From NCBI GenBank assembly GCA_027031025.1, contig JALVEJ010000014.1, positions 1 to 18,100 on the forward strand: a stretch of 18,100 bases of DNA, written 5' to 3'. Each line of letters opens with the position of its first letter. Position 1 is the first letter of the stretch. Positions 7,449 through 15,334 of the stretch are shown piece by piece. The stretch comes from Flavobacteriales bacterium. Its GTDB lineage: Bacteria > Bacteroidota > Bacteroidia > Flavobacteriales > Flavobacteriaceae. A program made the translations under genes and the position numbers. Below the pieces are notes generated by a model, which saw only the letters and a program-made list of their open reading frames with translations, made no database searches and was not told where the DNA came from.

Positions 7449-7478
7449 CTGTTTATTTTTTTAAATTTATCTTAATGT

Positions 7479-7496
7479 TCCCGACAGCCGTCGGGA
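7479..7496. repeat. Short GC-rich palindrome in the DUF4252 leader
   Basis: TCCCGAC-AGCC-GTCGGGA is a perfect 7-bp stem with a 4-base loop, 31 bases upstream of the ATG at 7448. It resembles a small palindrome common in Bacteroidota intergenic DNA. No U tract follows on the minus strand, so it is not a clear intrinsic terminator. Confidence 0.65.
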
Positions 7497-7505
7497 TAAC
7501 CTTTG

Positions 7506-7554
7506 ATGATTAAAATAATCATTAGGTTGTGTGTTTAATGATTATTTTAATCAT
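7506..7554. promoter_or_regulatory. Tandem 17-bp palindromes forming a perfect 19-bp inverted repeat
   Basis: ATGATTAAAATAATCATTA (7506-7524) and TAATGATTATTTTAATCAT (7536-7554) are exact reverse complements separated by 11 bases. Each half is itself a palindrome of the form ATGATTA-NNN-TAATCAT, with centres at 7514 and 7546, 32 bases or about three helical turns apart. This fits two operator sites on one face of the DNA, or a long RNA hairpin between the anti-sigma and DUF4252 genes. No U-rich tail follows on the minus strand, which argues against a simple terminator. Confidence 0.6.
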
Positions 7555-7561
7555 GTCGGTT

Positions 7562-8047
7562 TCATTTTTCTTTAGTTTTTAAATTAAATACTTTTTTGGT
7601 GGTTTGTCCGAAAATACTTAATGCACCGGTTTTGTCCAAACCTTGTGATACATTGCGGGTAAATTTTTTAAGTTCTTTTTCGGCATCTTTTTGCTTTTGA
7701 GGATTTTGGTTTGATATATGAATATGCGCTTCTGCTCCATGCAAATTAATAACTGTTTTATGATTGTTTTGCAAAAGCCATACCAATCCTAATCCTATCA
7801 GTAGTGCCACGGAAGCCGCGTAATAAAAGCGTCTGTTAGGTTCAGCTTGCGGCATTTGAATGGGCTTCGGATTGCTTACCTGTTGCGCTTGGTTGATATA
7901 TTGAAACAGCGGCTGGTAAGGCTGGTGAGCCGCAGCAACTTGACCGGAATGGAAATAGCGGCGTAATTCGGCTTCTTCTTGCAAGTTTGTTAAGCCTTCG
8001 AAATATTTATTAAGAATATTGTCGATGTGTTTGTAATCCGTATTCAT
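7562..8047 (-). CDS. Putative membrane anti-sigma factor
   Basis: Unrecognised at family level. The sequence shows an N-terminal soluble region (1-70) with a short helical HIDNILNKYFEGLTNLQEEAELRRYF segment, which resembles the N-termini of anti-sigma regulators. A single membrane helix follows at about 74-92 (YYAASVALLIGLGLVWLL), then a basic, probably periplasmic tail of about 65 residues. The start codon overlaps the end of the ECF sigma gene by 38 bases, the usual arrangement for a sigma and its cognate membrane anti-sigma. The role as sigma-sequestering protein is inferred from topology and context; no zinc-binding HxxxCxxC motif is present. Confidence 0.7.
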   Translation of the reverse strand: MNTDYKHIDNILNKYFEGLTNLQEEAELRRYFHSGQVAAAHQPYQPLFQYINQAQQVSNPKPIQMPQAEPNRRFYYAASVALLIGLGLVWLLQNNHKTVINLHGAEAHIHISNQNPQKQKDAEKELKKFTRNVSQGLDKTGALSIFGQTTKKVFNLKTKEK

Positions 8048-8537
8048 ATTGTTTAATTAAAGCGTTTTTTAAAGTTTTTCTAGCACGTGATAGTGCGGTT
8101 CTGATAGCATTTTCATTCATATCTAATATGTCGGCTATTTCTTTAAATTCATAACCTTCAATATCTCGCAATTGCACAATTAAACGTTGTTTTTCAGGTA
8201 ATTCCATCATCAATTGTTCCACTATATTAACTGCTTCATGCGTCTCATATTGTTTCTCAGACGAAGGCGCTTTCATCATAAAAGCGACTGTATCTAACCT
8301 GTTTTCCTTGGCTTGTTTCGATTTTATCCGGTCCAGGCAATAGTTTCGAACGGCTCGCATAAAATAAGCGTCTGTATTGCTGATGCGATTAAACTGGTCG
8401 CGCTTAATCCAAAGTTTTGAAAAAACTTCTTGTACGGCATCGGCAGCTTCATCAGCTGAAATCAGCATCATTTTAGCCAATCGAAACATCTTGTCTTCCA
8501 GTCGTTTAACTGTATTTACAAATTCGAGTTGCGTCAT
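8010..8537 (-). CDS. ECF-type RNA polymerase sigma factor
   Basis: Sigma-70 family extracytoplasmic-function sigma factor, directing RNA polymerase to a small stress- or envelope-related regulon. It contains sigma region 2 (DEAADAVQEVFSKLW at about 29-43 and AYFMRAVRNYCLDRIKS at about 57-73). A linker leads to region 4 (LPEKQRLIVQLRDIEGYEF then a helix-turn-helix EIADILDMNENAIRTALSRARKTL, about 114-157). At 175 residues it has the usual ECF length and lacks regions 1 and 3. It is first in an operon with an overlapping membrane protein and two DUF4252 genes, and has a candidate ECF promoter upstream (8560-8587), suggesting autoregulation. Confidence 0.95.
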   Translation of the reverse strand: MTQLEFVNTVKRLEDKMFRLAKMMLISADEAADAVQEVFSKLWIKRDQFNRISNTDAYFMRAVRNYCLDRIKSKQAKENRLDTVAFMMKAPSSEKQYETHEAVNIVEQLMMELPEKQRLIVQLRDIEGYEFKEIADILDMNENAIRTALSRARKTLKNALIKQYEYGLQTHRQYS

Positions 8538-8559
8538 TTTGGTTGGTCGTTACATAGGT

Positions 8560-8587
8560 TTAACGAATTAACTGAAAATTTGTTACA
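8560..8587 (-). promoter_or_regulatory. Candidate ECF-type promoter, possibly autoregulatory
   Basis: On the minus strand TGTAACA (8587-8581) and CGTTAA (8565-8560) leave 16 bases between AAC and CGTT. This is the layout typical of ECF promoters (an AAC-containing -35 and a CGTT/CGTC-type -10). The sigma factor ATG at 8537 lies about 22 bases downstream. No clear TTG-N19-TAnnTTTG promoter was seen nearby. Confidence 0.45.
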
Positions 8588-8688
8588 AGATAAGAAATTT
8601 GTGGCATGAAATTAGAAAGAGATTGACAACATTAAAAGAAAACATTGCCTTGTTAAATCTTGCTTTTAGTTATAAAAGAAAGCATGTA

Positions 8689-9996
8689 TTATAACAATTC
8701 TGCCATAACATTGCCCTGTGCATCTATCGTTTTTAAATGAACTTTCTGTATGGTATTGACCAATTTTTCGTCATAAGGAAAGCTGACTTTGACATAATTT
8801 TCGGTAAAACCGAACATTTGTTTGTCTTTTTCTGCTTTTTCAAACAGAACCTCGCGGGTTGTCCCCAATTGAGTTTGATAAAAAGCCGTTAATTTTTTTG
8901 CCGACAAGCCTCTCAACATTTTACTACGCTTATTTCTGACAGCTTTTGGGACGACACCATCCATTAACACCGCTTCGGTATTGGGGCGTTCAGAATAGGT
9001 AAACACGTGCAGATAAGCTACATCCAATTCATTGATAAACCGGTAAGTTTCAAGAAACAAGTCGTCTGTTTCGCCCGGAAAACCAACAATCACATCCACC
9101 CCGATAGCAGCATCGGGCATCAATGATTTGATTTTAGCAACCTTTTCGGCATATAATTCTCGCAAATAACGGCGTTTCATACGTTTGAGTAAAGTATTGC
9201 TGCCGCTTTGTAGGGGAATATGAAAATGCGGAACAAATTTTTTGGAACCGGCAACAAATTCTATAATTTCGTCAGTCAACAAATTGGGTTCAATAGATGA
9301 AATCCGGTAACGTTTGATGCCTTCAACCTTATCCAAAGCTTTGATTAAATCTATAAATTTTCGGTTGGCGCCATTACTGTCATCTTTAAAAGTTCCGATA
9401 TTAACGCCGGTAATAACGATTTCTTTTATGCCGTTACGGGCAATTTGGCGGGCATTTTCTACGATTTGTTCTACTGTTCCGTTTCGCCCCTTACCACGTG
9501 CCAACGGAATGGTGCAGTAAGTACAAGGGTAATCACAACCATCTTGAATTTTTAAAAAAGAACGCGTGCGGTCGCCGGACGAATAAGCGCTAAAAAAAGC
9601 CGTAGAATCTGCTACTTCACAAGAATGAATTTCAGCTTTTGGTTTTTTTGATAATTCTTGAATATAGTGTGGCAGATTAAATTTTTCTTCTATGCCTAAC
9701 ACCATGTCCACACCATTGACATCAGCCAGTTCTTCGGGTTTAAGCTGCGCATAGCAACCTATGGCAATCACCATAGCATCCGGATTGTGTTTTAAGGCTT
9801 GCTTAACATATTGTTTAAATTTTTTATCAGCATTGTCTGTCACCGTACAAGTATTAATCACATAGACATCTGCCTTGGTATTGAAATCTGTTTTTTCAAA
9901 TCCGGCGGCAACAACTTTGCGTGAAATAATGGACGTTTCCGAAAAATTCAGTTTACAACCTAAAGTCGTAAAAGCGGCTTTTTTGGTTTGACTCAT
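8689..9996 (-). CDS. mtaB: tRNA t6A37 methylthiotransferase MtaB
   Basis: Radical SAM methylthiotransferase that converts N6-threonylcarbamoyladenosine at position 37 of tRNAs reading ANN codons to its 2-methylthio form. The N-terminal methylthiotransferase domain carries three cluster-binding cysteines, C14 (TLGCKLN), C50 (VINTCTVT) and C81 (AIGCYAQ). The radical SAM motif DGCDYPCTYCTIPLARG has C154, C158 and C161. A C-terminal TRAM-like RNA-binding domain is at about 375-435. At 435 residues it is full length. The N-terminal GCKLN and the TVTDNADKK segment point to MtaB rather than MiaB or RimO. It is probably monocistronic, with a -7 element just upstream. Confidence 0.95.
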   Translation of the reverse strand: MSQTKKAAFTTLGCKLNFSETSIISRKVVAAGFEKTDFNTKADVYVINTCTVTDNADKKFKQYVKQALKHNPDAMVIAIGCYAQLKPEELADVNGVDMVLGIEEKFNLPHYIQELSKKPKAEIHSCEVADSTAFFSAYSSGDRTRSFLKIQDGCDYPCTYCTIPLARGKGRNGTVEQIVENARQIARNGIKEIVITGVNIGTFKDDSNGANRKFIDLIKALDKVEGIKRYRISSIEPNLLTDEIIEFVAGSKKFVPHFHIPLQSGSNTLLKRMKRRYLRELYAEKVAKIKSLMPDAAIGVDVIVGFPGETDDLFLETYRFINELDVAYLHVFTYSERPNTEAVLMDGVVPKAVRNKRSKMLRGLSAKKLTAFYQTQLGTTREVLFEKAEKDKQMFGFTENYVKVSFPYDEKLVNTIQKVHLKTIDAQGNVMAELL

Positions 9997-10013
9997 GGGT
10001 TAATAAATTTTTG

Positions 10014-10021
10014 CAAAGATA
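10014..10021 (-). promoter_or_regulatory. mtaB promoter -7 element
   Basis: TATCTTTG on the minus strand matches TAnnTTTG exactly and lies 17 bases before the mtaB ATG. No TTG was found at the expected -33 distance. Confidence 0.5.
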
Positions 10022-10150
10022 AGGCATTAGTTGAAAGTGGAAAGTTGATTTTACCTCAAAATAACTGGCTCTATGTTGTTTTGTGTGGATAATAATAAAT
10101 TTGGTTCAAGAATCATATAATCATGGCGATTATCTTTTTAAATATAATTT

Positions 10151-10307
10151 CACCCCTTCGGGGTTCAATAGTGTGTTTTTTATTGTTTTATCTATATATC
10201 ACCCCTATGGAGTTCTTTATATATGAAGCCCGAAGGGCTGACATTATTATAAGAAAACAATAAAACAAAGTCTTTGACCCCTACAAATGTCGGGGGACAT
10301 TATTATT
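10151..10307. repeat. Cluster of four CCC..GGG palindromic repeat units
   Basis: Unit 1 is CACCCCTTCGGGGTTC (10151-10166) and unit 2 is CACCCCTATGGAGTTC (10200-10215). Unit 3 is GAAGCCCGAAGGGCTG followed by ACATTATTAT (10225-10250). Unit 4 runs from GACCCC to GGGGGACATTATTAT (10276-10307). Units 1 and 2 lie in one orientation, 3 and 4 in the other. Units 3 and 4 share the tail ACATTATTAT, which recurs in modified form after the unit at 17851. They are a short dispersed repeat family, not a CRISPR: spacing is irregular and copies are diverged. Confidence 0.7.
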
Positions 10308-10412
10308 TGAGATATTATATATATTTCCCACTTAAATAGATATAGACCCAAATAACTTGACATAACACAATATAAAAATATGTTAAAAAAATCAGACAAC
10401 AATTATTTTTTA

Positions 10413-10420
10413 TAAATTTG
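10413..10420 (+). promoter_or_regulatory. TonB receptor gene -7 element
   Basis: TAAATTTG matches TAnnTTTG exactly and ends 16 bases before the ATG at 10437. No TTG lies at the expected -33 position, so this may be a weak or activator-dependent promoter. Confidence 0.5.
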
Positions 10421-10436
10421 ACTCAAACTTAGGTAA

Positions 10437-12782
10437 ATGAAATATTTTTTAACTACTTTTTTATTTTTCTACTTATTTGTAAGTCAAGCGCAACAACAAT
10501 TTACTGTCAGCGGCACAATTACCGATGCCAAAACCGGCGAAAGTTTAATGGGCGTGAATATCTTTCTTAAATCTAATCCGCAAAAAGGTGTCGTATCTAA
10601 TTATTACGGTTATTATGCTTTGCGTTTGCCGGCAGGCACTTACACTTTGGTTTTTAGTTCGCTCGGTTATGAACAAGAGGAAATTGTCATTGATTTACAA
10701 AAAGATACCAAACAAGATATTAAACTGATGCCTGTTTCCGAAACTTTGGAAGAAGTGGTTATCAATCAACAATCAAAAGTGCGAAATGTGCGTTCTACCG
10801 TATTGGGAACCCATCGGTTAAGTGTCAAATCTATTGAAAATTTACCGGTTTTGCTAGGCGAAAAGGATATCATCAAGATCTTACAACTCTTACCCGGTGT
10901 AAAACCTGCCGGCGAAGGGCAATCGGGTTTTTATGTGCGCGGGGGCAATATCGATGAAAATTTGATTTTGCTGGATGAAGCACCGGTTTACAACGCGTCA
11001 CATTTATTAGGTTTTTTCTCGGTTTTTAATTCCGATGCCATTCGGGATGTCAAATTGTATAAAGGACATATTCCCGCCCGGTATGGCAGCCGGTTGTCGT
11101 CGGTTTTGGAAGTAAGAATGAAAGAAGGCAACAACCAAGAATTGCACGGACAAGGCGGCATCGGGCTGATTTCTTCACGTTTTACCTTAGAAGCACCCAT
11201 TGTCAAAGACAAAGCCTCTTTCTTAATCTCGGGGCGACGCACTTACGCCGATTTGTTGATGAGAGCCATCAGCAGTAACCCGGATGTGGATAATACTAAA
11301 TTATATTTTTATGATTTGAATATCAAAACCAATTGGCGTATCAACCCAAACAACCGCTTGTTTTTATCCGGTTATTTTGGACGTGATGTCTTCGGATTTG
11401 ACGAAGAGCGTGACCAATTCGGTTTTTCATGGGGAAATGCTACGACTACACTACGATTTAATCATGTTTTTAACAACCGGCTGTTCTCAAATACATCGGT
11501 TATTTTTAGTGATTATAATTATCGCATCAAACTGGAAGAGCAAGGCTACACCGATTTTTACTTCAATTTAGGTGCCGGTATCCAAGACATTTCTTTAAAA
11601 AATGATTTTAATTACTATTTAAACGACCGGCATAAAATAAATTTTGGTTTTGATTTGACACATCACACTTTAAAGCCCAGTATGTTTGAGTCCAGTGAAA
11701 ACAATGACGAACTTGAAGTATTAAATCTAAACAACCGCTATGCTTTGGAAAACGCTTTATATGCTTCAGATGAATATAGTATTTCTAACCGGCTAAAACT
11801 TTATTACGGACTGCGTTATACGCATTTTATCCATCTGGGTGGTGGTGAATATAATAAATATGACACATATGGCAATGTCGAATTTACTAAAAAATATGAC
11901 CGATGGCAAGCGGTTAAAACATTTCACGGATTAGCACCCCGTATAAGCCTAAGCTATGCTTTTAATGACGAACAATCTGTTAAAGCCGCCTTTGCCAAAA
12001 CCTATCAGTTTTTACATCTGATGAGTAATTCCTCATCGTCAAACCCAACCGATGTTTGGATGCCCAGCGGACTTAACATTCCGGCACAAACTTCCTATCA
12101 AACCTCTTTGGGTTATTTTAGAAATTTGAAGGACGGTCAATTGGAATTTTCGGCCGAAATGTATTATAAAATCATGCAAAACGTGGTGGATTACAAAACC
12201 GGCACGCGTATCACGCTCAATCCGGAAGTAGAAAAATATTTACTTTACGGACAAGGCAAAGCTTATGGATTGGAACTGCTGCTTCGCAAAAAACAAGGCC
12301 GATTAAACGGCTGGATTGCTTACACTTTATCCCGCTCACTCAAACAATTTGACGGGATTAATAATGGCCAATGGTTTTCTGCCCGTCAAGACCGTATTCA
12401 TGATGTTTCCGTTGTATTGAGTTATAAATTGTCTCCCCGCCTCGACTTGGGCGCCGTTTGGGTCTATTACACCGGCAATGCCGTGACCTTTCCTGCCGGA
12501 TTTTACCAAATAGATGGTCAAGAATATCCTTATTTTACAGAACGTAACGGCGGCAGAATGCCCGACTATCATCGTTTGGATGTATCTGTAACCTTGCACA
12601 ATAAACCCGGCAAAAAATTCCGTTCCAGTTGGAATTTTGCCATGTATAATGCCTACGGACAACTCAATCCGTATATAATTTATTTCCGGCAAGATTGGGC
12701 TAGCGGTTCGCATACCCTTAAACCCAAACAAATAACCTTGTTTAGATGGGTACCATCGATAACCTATAATTTTAAATTTTAA
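10437..12782 (+). CDS. TonB-dependent outer membrane receptor with carboxypeptidase-regulatory-like domain
   Basis: Outer-membrane 22-strand barrel transporter energised by TonB; the substrate cannot be inferred. A signal peptide (MKYFLTTFLFFYLFVSQAQ) is followed by a carboxypeptidase-regulatory-like beta domain at about 22-100 (FTVSGTITDAKTGESLMGVNI to YTLVFSSLGYEQEEI). The plug domain at about 115-235 has LLPGVKPAGEGQSGFYVRGG, LILLDEAPVYNASHLLG and RYGSRLSSVLEVRMKEGN. The barrel follows, ending with an aromatic-Phe C-terminus (ITYNFKF). At 781 residues it is shorter than SusC proteins, and no SusD gene follows. Instead a DUF4249 lipoprotein starts 5 bases downstream, the usual partner of this receptor subclass, so a two-protein uptake unit is inferred. 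Confidence 0.93.
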   Translation: MKYFLTTFLFFYLFVSQAQQQFTVSGTITDAKTGESLMGVNIFLKSNPQKGVVSNYYGYYALRLPAGTYTLVFSSLGYEQEEIVIDLQKDTKQDIKLMPVSETLEEVVINQQSKVRNVRSTVLGTHRLSVKSIENLPVLLGEKDIIKILQLLPGVKPAGEGQSGFYVRGGNIDENLILLDEAPVYNASHLLGFFSVFNSDAIRDVKLYKGHIPARYGSRLSSVLEVRMKEGNNQELHGQGGIGLISSRFTLEAPIVKDKASFLISGRRTYADLLMRAISSNPDVDNTKLYFYDLNIKTNWRINPNNRLFLSGYFGRDVFGFDEERDQFGFSWGNATTTLRFNHVFNNRLFSNTSVIFSDYNYRIKLEEQGYTDFYFNLGAGIQDISLKNDFNYYLNDRHKINFGFDLTHHTLKPSMFESSENNDELEVLNLNNRYALENALYASDEYSISNRLKLYYGLRYTHFIHLGGGEYNKYDTYGNVEFTKKYDRWQAVKTFHGLAPRISLSYAFNDEQSVKAAFAKTYQFLHLMSNSSSSNPTDVWMPSGLNIPAQTSYQTSLGYFRNLKDGQLEFSAEMYYKIMQNVVDYKTGTRITLNPEVEKYLLYGQGKAYGLELLLRKKQGRLNGWIAYTLSRSLKQFDGINNGQWFSARQDRIHDVSVVLSYKLSPRLDLGAVWVYYTGNAVTFPAGFYQIDGQEYPYFTERNGGRMPDYHRLDVSVTLHNKPGKKFRSSWNFAMYNAYGQLNPYIIYFRQDWASGSHTLKPKQITLFRWVPSITYNFKF

Positions 12783-12787
12783 AACTT

Positions 12788-13591
12788 ATGAAGAAAATAT
12801 TTTTAGTCATCATACTTTTTAGCTTACTAACCGGCTGTGAAAAAGATGCCGATATTCAACTCGATGAAATGTCACCTGTTCCGGTTATTGAAGGTTATTT
12901 GAGCAATTTTGCCCAGGATTCTCATTTTAAAATAACCATGAGTGCCGGTTTTAAACGGGATTTTCAAACTTATGAACCGGTAACCGACGCGCAATTGTCC
13001 GCTACCGATAGTCAAGGCAATATAATACATTTCTATCCGGACAATGAAGGTGTTTATAGAACAACAACCAATGCTATTCCGGGAGAAACCTATACCTTAA
13101 ACTTAATAAAAGACTCACATCATGTAACTGCCCGGTCTACGATGCCTGACCAAGTATCCATAATCGATTTTGAATTTATCACAGTCACACAATTCAATGG
13201 TGACACAGACGAACAATTAAAATTATATTTTAATGACCCCGACAATCAAGTAGATTATTATATGATTGAAGTTTATAAGGATATAAATGGAAATTTTTAC
13301 CGGCATAATGGACCATTCTATTTTGATGACAGTTCTTATAACAAAACGGAACATGCTATAATTTTGCACCGGGTCCATTATAACAGTGTAGGAAATTATA
13401 AGGTTAAATTATTTCATCTAAATAAAGCTTATATCGATTATCTTAATACCTTAAAACAATTAGGTGAAATGGATTACGGCGATAGTCCGTTTCAAATTGC
13501 GGTTCCCGGTAACCCCGAAACCAATGTGCGAGGTGGTATCGGTTATTTTGCAACGGTTGCATCTGACAGTTTGGTGAGAACTATCAATTAA
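12788..13591 (+). CDS. DUF4249 domain lipoprotein
   Basis: Outer-membrane lipoprotein of unknown function. The signal peptide MKKIFLVIILFSLLTGC ends in the lipobox LLTGC (Cys 17). The mature domain opens with a beta-sandwich-like part (PVPVIEGYLSNFAQDSHFKITMSAG through GETYTLNLIKDSHHVTARSTMPD). It closes with the family hallmark GNPETNVRGGIGYFATVASD near the C-terminus. DUF4249 proteins are usually encoded next to TonB-dependent receptors, as here with a 5-base gap, and probably act as the surface partner in capture of the unknown substrate (inference). The length of 267 residues is normal. Confidence 0.9.
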   Translation: MKKIFLVIILFSLLTGCEKDADIQLDEMSPVPVIEGYLSNFAQDSHFKITMSAGFKRDFQTYEPVTDAQLSATDSQGNIIHFYPDNEGVYRTTTNAIPGETYTLNLIKDSHHVTARSTMPDQVSIIDFEFITVTQFNGDTDEQLKLYFNDPDNQVDYYMIEVYKDINGNFYRHNGPFYFDDSSYNKTEHAIILHRVHYNSVGNYKVKLFHLNKAYIDYLNTLKQLGEMDYGDSPFQIAVPGNPETNVRGGIGYFATVASDSLVRTIN

Positions 13592-13614
13592 AATACTTTT
13601 TAAAGCCGATTTTT

Positions 13615-15249
13615 ATGTTATTGATTCTCATCATTTGGCTGACAAATTTAACCATAGCCACAGCTTTGGGTAGTCTTTTGCAAATGATTATTTTTAAAAA
13701 TAAGCCTCAAACGATAGATTATTTGCTCTATAACGGATTATTTGCTTATATGTTGTTGATTTGGTTGATAACATATTTTACCGGTTTTGACTTATATTTT
13801 CAAATGACAAGTTTTATTTTGTCATTTATTTATCTCATTTTATATCCAAAATATTTAAAGGCTTTATGGCAATCATTTAAACACTTTCCCAAAATAAATA
13901 AAGCCATTTTTTTTATAACGGCTTCGGTTGTTTTGATGTTAAGCAGTGCATTTTCTACTCTACCGGATAATGAAAGTTACTACATTCAAACCATCCAATG
14001 GGCAAATGCGCAAGGATTGATTAAAGGTTTAATCAATATTCATCCGTTTTTAGGACAATTTTCTGGCTGGCATATTTTACAAGCAGGCTTCAATTTTCAA
14101 ACTAATTTATTGATTTTTAACGATTTAAACGGGTTGTTTTTCTTGATATTTGTTTTTTATTGGCTAAAACGTTTTCAAAAAGCGGAATTTAATCAAACCT
14201 ATTGGTTGGGATTATTCCCGGTCGTAATGCCTATTCTGATATTTTTTATTGATAGTCCTTCGCCTGATTTGCCCGTTGCGCTATTGTCTTTATTGGTTTT
14301 TGACTTGTTTATTCGAAATTATCAACAATTTAATCTGCAAGAATTTATCGAAATATTGATGTTGACCGCATTTAGTTTTTTAATCAAACCGACGGCTGTC
14401 ATTAATCTCTTTTTAGTGGTCATTTTGTGGTGGCGATACCATCGTCAACTCTCCCGTATGTTTTTGAAAATTGTCAGTTTTGGTTTATTTATCGCAGGAT
14501 TATGGCTAAGTAAAAATTATCTCATCACCGGTTATCTTTTTTATCCATTTGTTTTTTTGAGCGATGTGTTTAAACCCGCTTGGCAATATCCTCGTGAATT
14601 AATGGGTTTAATGGCGCAACTTGGCATGCAAGAAAACGGCGCAATAAATGCGCATTTTTCTTTATTAAAAGGTTTTGGAGATTGGCTCAGACAACCCGGT
14701 ATTCATCAAATTGTCAATCCGTTGATGGTTGTATTGTTGCTAATTTTTCCCGTAGTTTTTATATCAAAAAAACAAAAAGTCAGTTTTTCAAATCCGTATT
14801 GGATTTTGTATTTGACAGGCTTGTTGTATTTTATCATCATTTTGTTTATCAGTCCGAATATCAGATTTTTCTTGCCGGTTTTTATCTTTTTAGCGCTCGG
14901 GGTCAAGTCTTTTTTAAGCCGGACGGTATTTTATAAATATTTCAATGCTTTTGGTTGGGTAATATTTTTATTTGGAGGTATTTACTGGGCAATCCATCAA
15001 CATTGGCAGTTTAAAAACCTGTTAATTCCGCAACCGGTTTCTGTTTTCAGCCGTTACCATACAGAAACAGAAGGCAATTTACAATACCATTTTCCACAAG
15101 GTCAAAACTTATTTTGGCAAACAGGTGATGCGCCTTTACCCGCTGTGCATTTTAATCAAATTAATTATTTTAAAACCCGGTTTGGCATCGTTCCGCAAAA
15201 AAATCTTAAACAAAATTATTATTATAGCAAACCCGTAAATATTAATTAA
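13615..15249 (+). CDS. Polytopic membrane protein, LIC_10190-like / GT-C-like
   Basis: Integral membrane protein with roughly a dozen hydrophobic helices over residues 1-470 and a soluble C-terminal tail. The first extracytoplasmic loop carries LPDNESYYIQTIQWANAQGLIKGLINIHPFLGQFSGWH, which resembles the conserved loop of the LIC_10190 family of membrane proteins found in Bacteroidota and Leptospira (recalled, not searched). Topology and an acidic residue in the first loop are reminiscent of GT-C glycosyltransferases that use lipid-linked sugars, but no catalytic motif can be assigned. It starts 23 bases after the DUF4249 gene on the same strand and could be cotranscribed. Function is not established. 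Confidence 0.7.
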   Translation: MLLILIIWLTNLTIATALGSLLQMIIFKNKPQTIDYLLYNGLFAYMLLIWLITYFTGFDLYFQMTSFILSFIYLILYPKYLKALWQSFKHFPKINKAIFFITASVVLMLSSAFSTLPDNESYYIQTIQWANAQGLIKGLINIHPFLGQFSGWHILQAGFNFQTNLLIFNDLNGLFFLIFVFYWLKRFQKAEFNQTYWLGLFPVVMPILIFFIDSPSPDLPVALLSLLVFDLFIRNYQQFNLQEFIEILMLTAFSFLIKPTAVINLFLVVILWWRYHRQLSRMFLKIVSFGLFIAGLWLSKNYLITGYLFYPFVFLSDVFKPAWQYPRELMGLMAQLGMQENGAINAHFSLLKGFGDWLRQPGIHQIVNPLMVVLLLIFPVVFISKKQKVSFSNPYWILYLTGLLYFIIILFISPNIRFFLPVFIFLALGVKSFLSRTVFYKYFNAFGWVIFLFGGIYWAIHQHWQFKNLLIPQPVSVFSRYHTETEGNLQYHFPQGQNLFWQTGDAPLPAVHFNQINYFKTRFGIVPQKNLKQNYYYSKPVNIN

Positions 15250-15334
15250 AAGGTCTTGCTATCCTAAACCTAAATGGTCTTAATTTTTTAATGGCAAAAA
15301 AACTTTCCGGATGGTTATCCTATTTCAACAATTA

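Larger units (their letters stand above)
9997..10436. other. Non-coding region between divergent mtaB and TonB receptor genes
   Basis: About 440 bases with no plausible gene. It holds the mtaB -7 element, four palindromic repeat units at 10151-10307, and a -7 element for the downstream receptor gene at 10413-10420. A stretch at about 10030-10052 (GTTGAAAGTGGAAAGTTGA) has the repetitive look of another small intergenic repeat family. Confidence 0.7.

Noticed and set aside
7506..7554. Intrinsic terminator between the anti-sigma and DUF4252 genes
   Set aside because: The stem is AT-rich and is followed on the minus strand by CAAAGG rather than a U tract; operator or RNA-processing roles fit better.
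10151..10307. Possible CRISPR-like array of short repeats
   Set aside because: Units are diverged, in two orientations and irregularly spaced, with no cas genes nearby; they are dispersed palindromes.
12336..12731. 131-codon open frame antisense to the TonB receptor
   Set aside because: Lies entirely within the barrel-coding part of the receptor gene, which is clearly the real frame.
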